Positions 1 through 7,893 of a DNA stretch of 33,976 bases are shown one piece after another. Source of the DNA: a virus. Made by a program: the position numbers and the translations under genes. The notes beneath the pieces are model-generated. The model made no database searches and was not told where the DNA came from. It was given only the letters and a program-made list of their open reading frames with translations. The stretch lies in the IMG/VR virus record IMGVR_UViG_3300046090_000075, positions 1 to 33,976 of that record; one strand, written 5' to 3'. Numbering within the stretch: the first letter of the stretch is position 1; each line of letters starts with the position of its first letter.

Positions 1-50
1 AAAACCACTCGGTTAGAATGGCTTGATTTTAAAGGGATTTTTATTTGAAA

Positions 51-1262
51 TTAGAAAATATAATTATTGATTGTTTTTTGCTTTTCGTAATAATTCATTG
101 TAGTGAAACTGCTTTTTGTGTTTTTGAAGTTTACCTTTACCCAGTCAGACGGAGGACTAAATGCTCCAAAGTTTTGGTATTCAAAAGCCGTTGAGCTGGT
201 TAAGTCAAAAAGTAATTGATGACTATCGCCTTTTGAAAATTCAATTTGATATCCGTGCAATTTATATTCGTCAATGTAGTTTTTTATTTTTTCAATTTGT
301 ACCGCATCCAAATGTGGTTTAAAACCAAATTTCAAACTTTTATCGTCTTTCCCGTGGGTAAGAATGAAACAACGATTTTCAAACAAATAATGGTCAATGA
401 ATTTTCGTTGATTTACAACAGAAACATTTTTATATTTTAGCTCAATATAAGACTTGAAAGCAGAATTTACAATATAGCCAAAAGAACCAGAATGATTGTC
501 GTTGCAAATATTTACAATGTGTATTTCATTGTAATACTGAATTAAAGCGTCTATCAAAGTTATTTTAAAACTCAAAGCCACATCAAACGCTTTTTGATTA
601 TCCATATTCTGCGGCAATTCGTGACCTCCTCTGGTAGTCAAACCATTGTAACCATCCATAAAATCACCCAAATCGTGGATTAAAAGTTTATTTGATTTCT
701 GATTATTTATGATTTCATTTACAAATACATCACGTCTTTTAAAAAGCTCCTCTTCATCCCAAGATCCGTCGTATAAAGAATGTCCGTCACTTACTTTCAT
801 TCCAACGTGTACATCTGTCAAAACGGCTCTATCAAATAAAGCTTTTGATTTTACTATTTTTGGCTGAACATCAACGGGGATAATTTTACCTTCAAAAAAT
901 TTTGAGAAGTCAATTTGTTCTAAATCTACAATCTTTTCTTTTATTGGCTCTGTAATTATCCATTGCTGACCATTTGAAACATTTGTAGAAACTCTTTTTA
1001 TTTCGTGGTTTAAAGGAATGTCAATTAACTTTTTTTGACCTAACTTTTCAACCGTGCTAATTACTTTTCCGCTATCGTTTAGCGTTCTTCTAATTTCCTT
1101 GAATTCAGTTGCGTGGAAATCTCTAATTTTTTGGAGTTGCTGGATTTGTTCTTCTGTAAGTCGATAACGTTGGTTGCCTAACATTTTATCGCTTTTCTTT
1201 TTCAAAGTCAAGCCTAATGCAATAGCTTCCATTTCGCTCAATCTAATTCTTTGTTTTGGCAT
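51..1262 (-). CDS. calcineurin-like metallophosphoesterase, phage type
   Basis: The 403-aa protein carries the spaced motifs of the metallophosphoesterase superfamily: D150-x-H152 in TDVHVG, GDFMD around 199-203, a GNHD-like NDNH at 254-257, THGK with H303, and a GDSH motif with H348. These are the expected ligands for a two-metal phosphodiesterase site. The first 140 residues are a charged, mostly helical extension with no domain I recognise. The substrate is unknown; phage relatives may act on nucleic acid ends or nucleotides (inference). It is the last gene of the late operon, 11 bp after the spanin candidate. Family assignment is good, role unknown. Confidence 0.8.
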   Translation of the reverse strand: MPKQRIRLSEMEAIALGLTLKKKSDKMLGNQRYRLTEEQIQQLQKIRDFHATEFKEIRRTLNDSGKVISTVEKLGQKKLIDIPLNHEIKRVSTNVSNGQQWIITEPIKEKIVDLEQIDFSKFFEGKIIPVDVQPKIVKSKALFDRAVLTDVHVGMKVSDGHSLYDGSWDEEELFKRRDVFVNEIINNQKSNKLLIHDLGDFMDGYNGLTTRGGHELPQNMDNQKAFDVALSFKITLIDALIQYYNEIHIVNICNDNHSGSFGYIVNSAFKSYIELKYKNVSVVNQRKFIDHYLFENRCFILTHGKDDKSLKFGFKPHLDAVQIEKIKNYIDEYKLHGYQIEFSKGDSHQLLFDLTSSTAFEYQNFGAFSPPSDWVKVNFKNTKSSFTTMNYYEKQKTINNYIF

Positions 1263-1273
1263 AATTAGATTTT

Positions 1274-1732
1274 TTATAGGAACAATTTATTTTTGATTTG
1301 TCTATAAATATACATTCCAACTGGGATTAGTAATAGCCATAAATAGATAAAGTAATTAGTTTTTTTATCTATATGTTTTTCTTTTATTGAAACTTTCTTT
1401 TCAATTGTTTTTTTTGCCGTTTTTTCTTTCACCAGAGCTACTTTTTTAAAGCTCGTGTCACTTTGTTTAATTCTGGTATTTTTAATCCTTATACGAGCGT
1501 TTTTGTAAGGTATATTATTTATGAAGATTTCTTTTGAATTATCTATTGGCGATATTTCAATTTCTTGCGACTGATTATCTATTACAATATTGTTTTGTAT
1601 TGTGGCGGTGCTATCTGTTTTTACAATAGCGGTTGAGTCTATTGTAATTTTAGTGTCATTTTTTACAATAGCAACTTTTCTCGCTCCGCAGCTTGAAAGT
1701 AAAAGCAATAAGATAATTAAGTATCTACGCAT
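1274..1732 (-). CDS. unimolecular spanin candidate (lipoprotein with C-terminal membrane anchor)
   Basis: The 152-aa protein begins with a lipoprotein signal: RR, a leucine/isoleucine stretch and the lipobox LSSC-G, with Cys15 as the predicted lipidated residue. A polar, lysine-rich, probably extended or coiled periplasmic region follows. The protein ends with a hydrophobic segment at about 127-143 (YFIYLWLLLIPVGMYIY) and a basic tail. An outer-membrane lipid anchor and an inner-membrane anchor in one chain is the topology of u-spanins, which fuse the two membranes in the last step of lysis. No acidic lipoprotein export signal follows the cysteine, so surface display is not suggested. It overlaps the endolysin gene by 8 bp, completing a holin-endolysin-spanin cassette. 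The call rests on topology and context. Confidence 0.72.
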   Translation of the reverse strand: MRRYLIILLLLLSSCGARKVAIVKNDTKITIDSTAIVKTDSTATIQNNIVIDNQSQEIEISPIDNSKEIFINNIPYKNARIRIKNTRIKQSDTSFKKVALVKEKTAKKTIEKKVSIKEKHIDKKTNYFIYLWLLLIPVGMYIYRQIKNKLFL

Positions 1733-2183
1733 AATTCTGGTAATAAGTTTTAATACCTACTTTTTTAGCTCTCAAAATTTGTTTTCTGTTTCCGTCTTTA
1801 GAATAAGAAACGTGTACCCAATCTGGGTTTGAATCATTTCCAAATTCAAAAATCAATTGGTCAAATTCCAAATTGTCTTTAATGAAGTCAAAAATTTGTT
1901 TGTTTGTTATGCTGGTCCCATCAACATCAATATCAATTGCTTGACCTTTACAATGCTGGCTCTTTGTCGCTCCTCCAATTGCATTATTTAATATCCTTGA
2001 ACGATAACCACTTGAAATATGAATTGGTGCCGCAAAATGGTCACGAATTGGCTGGAAAACCTTTTCAGCTAATAATTTAAGATTTGCCAAATGTTCAGCC
2101 GTAGGAGAATTGTTTATTCCACGTCTTTTTGCTTCTGTGCTACGTGTCACTTCAATTAAATCTAAATTTTTTGATAGTTTCAT
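1725..2183 (-). CDS. endolysin, peptidase M15 (D-Ala-D-Ala carboxypeptidase-like)
   Basis: The 152-aa protein shows the M15A/VanY signature: SSGYRS at about 57-62, SQHCKGQAIDID at 75-86 with zinc ligands H77 and D84, and WVHVSY at 122-127 with the third ligand H124. The family cleaves peptide bonds in peptidoglycan stem peptides. No signal peptide is visible, so release to the periplasm should need the holin encoded immediately upstream (stop and start adjoin at 2183/2184). The length is typical of single-domain phage M15 lysins. The 3' end overlaps the spanin candidate. Confidence 0.9.
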   Translation of the reverse strand: MKLSKNLDLIEVTRSTEAKRRGINNSPTAEHLANLKLLAEKVFQPIRDHFAAPIHISSGYRSRILNNAIGGATKSQHCKGQAIDIDVDGTSITNKQIFDFIKDNLEFDQLIFEFGNDSNPDWVHVSYSKDGNRKQILRAKKVGIKTYYQNYA

Positions 2184-2618
2184 TTAATTTGTAATATCGT
2201 TAATATCAGATTTGATTTCTTTTGCCCTATTGAAAGATTTTTTAAGAAGTTGCCAAATATCAATTTTGAAAGTTTCCTCAATGTTTTCTTTTATGGAAAC
2301 AAGCTCAACAAAAATTAATAATATAGCGCATATCTTTGTGAACATAAAGTCAAAACCAAAAGCAGATTTGACAAACTCATTCAAAACAAAATTGTCAATT
2401 AAAAAAAGAAACACTATACATATTTCGTATAATGCCATTTTAGAAATTATATTCGATAATTTTCGGCTTCTTATTGATTTCCACCCGTTCAATTTAATGC
2501 TTTTGAATATTCCAGTAAAAGTATCTAAAACTATCGCGCTACCTACGGCTATCAACAAGCCGTAGATAGGTACGAATAATAAAATTAAAGAAGTAAATAT
2601 ATAATTGATGTACTTCAC
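2184..2618 (-). CDS. holin, phage_holin_4-like
   Basis: The 144-aa membrane protein has hydrophobic segments at about 5-35, 65-80 and 90-110, and a charged cytoplasmic tail ending in lysine- and aspartate-rich sequence. The order GSAIVLDTFTGIFKS followed by a basic loop and two further helices resembles toxin-secretion/phage-lysis holins of the holin_4 type. It lies directly before the M15 endolysin and after small tail-fibre-associated genes. It presumably opens the inner membrane at a set time. The DNA for residues 16-27 contains a strong hairpin (see separate entry). Confidence 0.8.
   Translation of the reverse strand: MKYINYIFTSLILLFVPIYGLLIAVGSAIVLDTFTGIFKSIKLNGWKSIRSRKLSNIISKMALYEICIVFLFLIDNFVLNEFVKSAFGFDFMFTKICAILLIFVELVSIKENIEETFKIDIWQLLKKSFNRAKEIKSDINDITN
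2534..2568. repeat. GC-rich hairpin inside the holin coding sequence
   Basis: An inverted repeat with arms CTACGGCT and AGCCGTAG and a 7-nt loop extends outward by another CTA/TAG-type match after one mismatch, giving about 12 paired positions. It is unusually GC-rich for this genome. It lies in the early codons of the holin (VPIYGLLIAVGSA), where RNA structure could slow translation. Coordinates are approximate to a few bases and the function is inferred. Confidence 0.45.
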
Positions 2619-2624
2619 TTTTTT

Positions 2625-2888
2625 TTACTTGAATAATGGTAAGATTTGACCTTTCAATAAAATTGTCAATCCTTCGTTATTTTTAACAAAATTTTTCAAT
2701 GTTTCAGCATCTGAAGCATCCAAGTCAAGCTCAATCCCTTTGTAAAGTTTTGTTGCCCAATCCCAGAATTTCAATGCGTCACCTTTTGATTCTTGTGCCA
2801 AAGCACTTGCTATCGCTTTACCAGCGTTTGCGTCTTGGATTTCTTGTCCTTGTAAATCTTTCAAATTAAAGTTTAAATTCAATTTCAT
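2625..2888 (-). CDS. small conserved-looking phage protein, function unknown
   Basis: An 87-aa soluble protein with a strand-rich start (LNLNFNLKDLQG) and a helical remainder including the WDWATKLY segment. There are no cysteines, signal peptide or membrane segment. It is translated between a 103-aa gene and the holin, with 6 bp to the holin start. Position between tail fibre and lysis genes suggests a tail-fibre chaperone or lysis-timing role, but nothing in the sequence proves either. Start chosen at ATG in an AATTATG context like its neighbours. Confidence 0.7.
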   Translation of the reverse strand: MKLNLNFNLKDLQGQEIQDANAGKAIASALAQESKGDALKFWDWATKLYKGIELDLDASDAETLKNFVKNNEGLTILLKGQILPLFK

Positions 2889-2920
2889 AATTTTTATTTT
2901 AAATTAATAAGTTATTTCAA

Positions 2921-2928
2921 CAAAAATA
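2921..2928 (-). promoter_or_regulatory. possible -7 box before the lysis-side genes
   Basis: TATTTTTG on the minus strand fits the Bacteroidota -7 pattern TAnnTTTG and lies about 32 bp before the 87-aa gene. No clear TTTG element is seen 17-21 bp upstream, so the call is weak. Confidence 0.25.
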
Positions 2929-2934
2929 TAAAAT

Positions 2935-3246
2935 TTAATCTATACTACGTATTTCAATTTTAGGATTTTCAATCAAATCTATTTGATTTGCAATGTTTTC
3001 CTCCATTCCGTCAATATCTAAAATAGATTTCAACCAGCCAATAATTGTTTCATTGTCAAGTTTTTCATATTCAACAAAGTTTTCAGCTTCTGGACTTGGT
3101 AGTGAATTGGCTCCGTAAGTTTCTGCAATAATTCCGTTTTCATTAATACCAGAATATCTCCAATGAATTGTTTTAATTACATTTTCTAAAGTTCCGTCAA
3201 TCAATTGTACCTCTAAAACTGGTTTTTCAAATTTGAATGTTATCAT
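2935..3246 (-). CDS. small phage protein next to the tail fibre, function unknown
   Basis: A 103-aa acidic protein containing VIKTIHWRYSG, then an NSLPSP turn and a C-terminal helix with acidic repeats. The strand-rich N-terminal half resembles small proteins that sit beside tail-fibre genes in other phages, but I cannot name a family with certainty. It starts 6 bp after the tail-fibre stop. It could be a fibre chaperone or a minor virion protein (inference from position only). Confidence 0.7.
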   Translation of the reverse strand: MITFKFEKPVLEVQLIDGTLENVIKTIHWRYSGINENGIIAETYGANSLPSPEAENFVEYEKLDNETIIGWLKSILDIDGMEENIANQIDLIENPKIEIRSID

Positions 3247-3252
3247 TTTTTT

Positions 3253-4947
3253 TTAATTTTTTAAGATTTGTATTTCTGACTTCAATTCTTTAATAGCTTT
3301 TATTAATACTGGTACTAATTTTGAATAATCAACACCTTGCATTTCTTCTCCATCTTTTTCTCCGTTTACAGCTTGTGGAATCACTTGTTGAAGTTCGTGA
3401 GCCAATACTCCATAGGCACGACTTTCATCTGATTTCCATTTGTAATCATAAACTTCAATTTTAGAAATTAAATCCAATCCATTTATTTGTTTTAAATCTT
3501 CTTTCAAACGATAATCAGAACTTGTGTTATAAGATGTAGAAGTTCCATTTGTTGAAATTGAACCAACTCCCCCACTATTATAATAAAAAGCCACAAAATT
3601 ACCAGTCTGTGAACTAATTCTGTGTAAAAATAAATTTTCACCAGTAACATCACGTGTAACACCAAATCCTTTTCCGTTTACTTCAAATTGCGAACCAGCA
3701 ACTGTCCAGCTTGTGGCTTGTTTACCAATTAAGACATCTCCAGCTGGATTTATTCTTAATTTTTCAGCACCTCCTGCTTGTAAAGCTAAATATCCGTTTG
3801 AACTTAATCGTGTGCTAAAATCTCCACCATCATAAAAGTTATATAAAAAACCAGTTTCAACTCCATTGAATTGAAATCTTAATTTAGTCCCAGAAGAATT
3901 TACCGCAGCACCATTGTTTTCAATTATAGCAGTTATTGGATTACTTGAATTACCTGTCAAATGAACTAATCCAGAAGGATTTGTGTTACCAAAACCTACA
4001 TATCCATTATCTTTAATACACATTCTAACAACAGATTGATTTCTGTCTATAATAGCTAATCCACCATCATCAACCGCATTAATATCAACTGAAAAATCCC
4101 ATTGTTTAGTACCGTTTCTATTCAACATAGATAAAGCATTAGTCAAAGTTGAATTTTCTCTTAAAGTTAAAACAGAATTCACATACGGACTTGCTGTATT
4201 TATTCCAACATTTCCGCCTGATGCCATATTAAGAACCGGAACATTATTAACTATAAATTGAGCTAAATGTGGAACACTTGAATGTGCATTTCCATACATA
4301 GCCAAATAAGTAGTGACACTTGGATTCCCTATAATAAATCTTCCAGCATTATCTCCTCCGTAAAGTCTTGAATCTGAATTTTTTATCTCTACATTTCCAG
4401 TTGGGGTAATAGCTATTCTAATAGCTCCATTATTACTTAAATATAAAGATTTAGCTCCAACAGCATTTACTTCAACAGAAGTGGCGGTATTGTAAAAATA
4501 CGCACCACCAGCTCCAGCAATACTCAACACTAACATTGATTGAGAGCTTCCATTTATATCTAAAACTCTACGTACAGATGTAGAAAAATTTGGAATAGTC
4601 GTTCCAACCCCAATACTTTCTCCATTATCATAAATCAAACTATTACCTAAAATATTACTTCCAGTTGCTTTTGGAATATATCCAACGGTCAAAGAACCAG
4701 ACTGACTAAATGTTCGATTGAATAAAACTGGAAGCAAGGCATTTTGTAAAGCCGCAACGCTTCCGTAAATAACTCCGTCAACACTAATGTCGCTATAAAT
4801 AGTCGGAAAGTTTGTCAAAGAAATACAAGCATCGTATGTGTTCACAATGCTAACTTTATTACCAGTTACAAATGGAGTGAAATTCTTAAAATAGTTTATA
4901 CCATTGTAAGAAAATTTTGTGTCTGAAATATTAATTATTGTAATCAT
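3253..4947 (-). CDS. tail fibre with C-terminal S74 intramolecular chaperone
   Basis: The 564-aa protein has a long strand-rich, glycine/serine/asparagine-rich body. It contains repeated phrases of the type GNVGINTASP and GYVGFGNTNPSG, typical of trimeric beta-structured fibres. The C-terminal 89 residues match the endosialidase chaperone (peptidase S74). They start with SSDYRLKEDL near 476, continue through YDYKW and YGVLAHELQQVIPQAV, and end in a heptad helix KAIKELKSEIQILKN. This domain trimerises the fibre and then cleaves itself off at the serine before DYRLK. The fibre likely contributes to host recognition. The start overlaps the preceding gene as ATGA. Confidence 0.9.
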   Translation of the reverse strand: MITIINISDTKFSYNGINYFKNFTPFVTGNKVSIVNTYDACISLTNFPTIYSDISVDGVIYGSVAALQNALLPVLFNRTFSQSGSLTVGYIPKATGSNILGNSLIYDNGESIGVGTTIPNFSTSVRRVLDINGSSQSMLVLSIAGAGGAYFYNTATSVEVNAVGAKSLYLSNNGAIRIAITPTGNVEIKNSDSRLYGGDNAGRFIIGNPSVTTYLAMYGNAHSSVPHLAQFIVNNVPVLNMASGGNVGINTASPYVNSVLTLRENSTLTNALSMLNRNGTKQWDFSVDINAVDDGGLAIIDRNQSVVRMCIKDNGYVGFGNTNPSGLVHLTGNSSNPITAIIENNGAAVNSSGTKLRFQFNGVETGFLYNFYDGGDFSTRLSSNGYLALQAGGAEKLRINPAGDVLIGKQATSWTVAGSQFEVNGKGFGVTRDVTGENLFLHRISSQTGNFVAFYYNSGGVGSISTNGTSTSYNTSSDYRLKEDLKQINGLDLISKIEVYDYKWKSDESRAYGVLAHELQQVIPQAVNGEKDGEEMQGVDYSKLVPVLIKAIKELKSEIQILKN

Positions 4948-5453
4948 CCTATTCGTGACATTTTAAAGTTTTTGTTCTTTTGTTGGCTTCCGCAAATTGT
5001 ATATAACGGCTCTTTCGTTCTTGTAAGGAACAATTCCACATTCAGCCACAAATTGTATGCATAATTGCAGTTATGTTCGTACAAAGTCTTTTTCATACCC
5101 GTATCAATTCGCTCACTAACATCTGTATTTAATTTTGCTTTCAAACCAAAAGCCGTATCTATTACATCTCCAAACATAGAATAACGAGCGTAAACGTAAT
5201 GCGACAAAACGGCTTTCAAACCTACATTTGTGTAAGTTATACCATTGTAATCGTATGTGCTTCCGTCTAATAAAGCTACTCTATCTTCTGGGTTCTGTAA
5301 TAAATCGTAATACAATCTTTCGCCAAGTAACGGCAATAAATCAACCATTTGCGATTGCAAAATAAGTTCATTCAATTTTGCCGTGTTTACCGAACTACTT
5401 AATTGTTTGTATTGCTGAATTTCAGCACGAGTGATTAATGGTGTAGTTATCAT
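4944..5453 (-). CDS. probable head-tail adaptor (DUF6712-like)
   Basis: The 169-aa, mostly helical protein has an N-terminal TRAEIQQYKQLSS, a central ERLYYDLLQNPED and a C-terminal aromatic helix (YAYNLWLNVELFL). Size and layout resemble the DUF6712 proteins seen beside portal genes in Bacteroidota phages, and helical gp6-type head completion proteins. It overlaps the portal stop by 4 bp (ATGA) and is followed by the fibre gene in the same way. The adaptor role is inferred from size, helicity and portal adjacency. Confidence 0.6.
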   Translation of the reverse strand: MITTPLITRAEIQQYKQLSSSVNTAKLNELILQSQMVDLLPLLGERLYYDLLQNPEDRVALLDGSTYDYNGITYTNVGLKAVLSHYVYARYSMFGDVIDTAFGLKAKLNTDVSERIDTGMKKTLYEHNCNYAYNLWLNVELFLTRTKEPLYTICGSQQKNKNFKMSRIG

Positions 5454-6835
5454 ACCGCTGGAGGATTTTGAATTCCTAATTTTGGAGTACCTAACATTTT
5501 ACGTGCTAAATCCCCACTAATTCCGTAAATTTCTTCAATGATTACAACCGCACTTTCCAAATCAGTCAATTGAGCTGAAACTGCTTGTTGAATTTGTAAT
5601 AAGGCTTGAACACCACCGACAGAACCTTTCAATTGCGCTTGTGCTTCAATACGTTTCACATCTCCAATATTCGCTTCCATATCAACTTCAAAAAGAGAAA
5701 CTATTTTAGCGTAACTTCCATTCCAGTTTGGTAAATTTTGAACCACATCATTAATAATAGTTTCTAAAATATTACGTTCTTTTGATGTGTTTTCCCAATA
5801 CATTTTTTTGGCTTCTTGTAAACTTTCGCCACTATTACCAAACATTGCACTATCTGGAGATTTTACCAAAGAAATAGGCAAGTTATTGAATGCCATTAAA
5901 ATATTCTTTGAGATAGAATTTTCAGTGTATTCAAACATCTTGTCATCAACCTCGCTATTGATAGTAATTACTTTAAAAATATCATCAATGCTTCCTTGTA
6001 AGTCTGGCAATTGTATTAACATCGCTCCACCAGCATTTTCAGCACCAATAAAACTTTCAATAGTTTCTTTAATTTCGTCAGCTTCTGATTGTCTTTTGTG
6101 GTATTCGTTATTTCTAACTGGAACACCTAAATCATTGTAGATAAACTCTGGTAAATCATTGTCGATTAATGGAGGTGTAACAATAACTTGCTTTCCAAAA
6201 AAACCTTTACGCAAAATCATATTTTTGTAAATACTGGCTTGACTTTCTGAATCGCAGTCATTCATTACCGCGTCAATTCTTGAAAGTGGATAGTAATAAT
6301 TTCTATCCATATTGTAATACAAAACTTGACCTTTGTATTTTGAAATATCGCCAGCCTTTTCAATTTGTGATTTTACAATATCTGGATTAGAATTGAACAC
6401 ATCAAAAACGATAGGTTTTTCTTTGCTATCGTTCCAATTATTTTTGAATAAAATTTTTGAATTGTATTCTTTTGAATCCTTTTTGCCTATTCTACATTTT
6501 TCAAACGGCAATACTTTTGGATTAATTCTGTCAAAATTTAGATTGTAATCGTAATGAATGAAAAAACCTCTATTTTTTGCAATATCATCTGCAACATCAG
6601 TTGCAAAGTCAATCAATTTTTGGTCATCATTTACTTTGAAATTATCCGCATCGCCAAAACCTTTTCCAATTAAATATTGGATCATTATTTCGAGTGACAT
6701 TTTAGCCGTAACAGAATTATTGATTAGTCTGTCAACACGTTCTGGGTATGCGTTATCTTCCCCGTTTGTGTATATTTCTAATTTCTTATCCCATTTTACA
6801 AGCCTTTTAACAATGTCAAGAACTTGTATTTTCAT
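5450..6835 (-). CDS. portal protein
   Basis: The 461-aa protein follows the portal pattern. It opens with NNSVTAKMSLEIMIQYLIGKGF, where the invader segment is usual. A mid-region reads FDRINPKVLPFEKCRIG and PLSRIDAVMND. A late segment NNLPISLVKSPDSAMFGNSG is followed by ESLQEAKKMYWENT and a long helix (ILETIINDVVQNL), as in SPP1/HK97-type portals. The last 60 residues are helical and may form the clip/crown end. It would form the dodecameric DNA gate at one capsid vertex. Placement three genes after the capsid gene, rather than right after terminase, is unusual. Confidence 0.82.
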   Translation of the reverse strand: MKIQVLDIVKRLVKWDKKLEIYTNGEDNAYPERVDRLINNSVTAKMSLEIMIQYLIGKGFGDADNFKVNDDQKLIDFATDVADDIAKNRGFFIHYDYNLNFDRINPKVLPFEKCRIGKKDSKEYNSKILFKNNWNDSKEKPIVFDVFNSNPDIVKSQIEKAGDISKYKGQVLYYNMDRNYYYPLSRIDAVMNDCDSESQASIYKNMILRKGFFGKQVIVTPPLIDNDLPEFIYNDLGVPVRNNEYHKRQSEADEIKETIESFIGAENAGGAMLIQLPDLQGSIDDIFKVITINSEVDDKMFEYTENSISKNILMAFNNLPISLVKSPDSAMFGNSGESLQEAKKMYWENTSKERNILETIINDVVQNLPNWNGSYAKIVSLFEVDMEANIGDVKRIEAQAQLKGSVGGVQALLQIQQAVSAQLTDLESAVVIIEEIYGISGDLARKMLGTPKLGIQNPPAV

Positions 6836-7251
6836 TATTTAGCTTTTTTGATTCTTGAAGTTTCTTTTACAACTTCTTTTTCAACTTCAACTGGATAAAT
6901 TTCAAATAAATCTTCCATTTTGAAATCTTGGTTTAAATCCTTAAATCTTTTGATTAATTGTTTTGCATAAGAATCAGTAAGATTGGCATTTGTTACCATA
7001 ATACTGCTTCCAAAATCTAAAGAAATTCCTTCTCTTTTTGCTAATAATTTATATTTTGAATTTGATTCCATAGGATTAAATTTGTTAATGAAGTCTTTGT
7101 GGTACGTGTATATGCACTTTCTACAAGCGGCATTTACGACTTCTACGTTAAATTCTTTTTTGTAGTCTTGTAAAAATAATTTTAAGTAAGGAATGTTATC
7201 GGGAGTTTTCCCCCCGATAATCATATCCAAACTTATATTATGCCATTCCAT
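6835..7251 (-). CDS. virion-module protein, function unknown
   Basis: A 138-aa protein with a CRKC motif in AACRKCIYTYHKDFINKF, then NSKYKLLAKREGI. It ends in a highly charged tail (VEVEKEVVKETSRIKKAK). It lies between the tube candidate and the portal and overlaps the portal start by 1 bp. The basic middle and acidic/basic tail suggest a head completion or scaffold-associated role, but I see no recognisable fold. Real gene status is supported by tight spacing on both sides. Confidence 0.68.
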   Translation of the reverse strand: MEWHNISLDMIIGGKTPDNIPYLKLFLQDYKKEFNVEVVNAACRKCIYTYHKDFINKFNPMESNSKYKLLAKREGISLDFGSSIMVTNANLTDSYAKQLIKRFKDLNQDFKMEDLFEIYPVEVEKEVVKETSRIKKAK

Positions 7252-7254
7252 ACA

Positions 7255-7839
7255 TTAAGACGCAAATTTAGCGACAAATGCAGTTTTAGTAGTAGCATAA
7301 TCAGTTTCCAACAATGTCAAATGTAAAGTTGGTTCCTCGTAACCTTCTGTACTTTCTAAAGTGAAAGCAATTGTTCCGTCATTTTCTTTTGTGTTCCAAG
7401 TCATTGTTTGTAATTCCAAACCAGACTTCAAACCTAAGACAACAAATGCATCAGCATTAGAAGCGCCTTTCCATTTTTGCTCAATTACAACTACATATTT
7501 TGAACCTTCTGAAAGGTTTGTAGCTTGTAATTTATTTGCAGCGCTTGCGTTTAAAATAACTCCAGAAAAAACGTGTTTGAATTTATCTGGTCCCATTTCT
7601 TTTTTCACAAGCTCGGTATTCGCTCCATTCACTTGTTTCACACCTTGTAAAATGTAACCAGTTTTACCTGACTTCAAAGCCAAGTTAGTAACTACGGTTT
7701 TATTTGTAGATGAAAAAGTTGTGGCTGCAATATCAACGTCTTCTGCATTAATCAAAAGAACGTCTGTTTCAATACCCCCTATCGCTGGGTTAGCGCAGTC
7801 GAATAACATATCCGCTGAAATTAATCCTTCACATGCCAT
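7255..7839 (-). CDS. major virion protein, tail-tube candidate
   Basis: A 194-aa strand-rich protein beginning MACEGLISADMLFDCANP-AIGG, with alternating hydrophobic and polar residues and low charge, as in tube or decoration proteins. It follows the capsid gene after 39 bp and precedes the portal region. No sheath gene is seen, which with a tape measure of 864 aa points to a siphovirus, so one abundant tube protein must exist. This is the best candidate in the window. A capsid decoration protein is the main alternative. Confidence 0.6.
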   Translation of the reverse strand: MACEGLISADMLFDCANPAIGGIETDVLLINAEDVDIAATTFSSTNKTVVTNLALKSGKTGYILQGVKQVNGANTELVKKEMGPDKFKHVFSGVILNASAANKLQATNLSEGSKYVVVIEQKWKGASNADAFVVLGLKSGLELQTMTWNTKENDGTIAFTLESTEGYEEPTLHLTLLETDYATTKTAFVAKFAS

Positions 7840-7865
7840 ACCTATATTTTTTTAAAGTTAAGAAT

Positions 7866-7893
7866 GTTGGGCTTACAATTAGTAAGCCGCAAC
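7866..7893 (-). other. hairpin spanning the capsid-gene stop codon
   Basis: On the minus strand GTTG-C-GGCTTAC, a 5-nt loop TAATT, then GTAAGCC-CAAC forms an 11-bp stem with one bulged C. The stop codon TAA lies at the top of the stem. No U-run follows at once, so it looks like an mRNA-stabilising or processing hairpin rather than a strong terminator. It could raise capsid mRNA relative to downstream genes. Confidence 0.55.

Noticed and set aside
3-14. Small hairpin AACC-GAGT-GGTT followed by T at the left edge
   Set aside because: Only a 4-bp stem and cut by the window end; cannot be called a terminator.
2212-2565. 117-codon open frame on the plus strand opposite the holin
   Set aside because: It is a shadow of the holin gene; no plausible domain, and every supported gene is on the minus strand.
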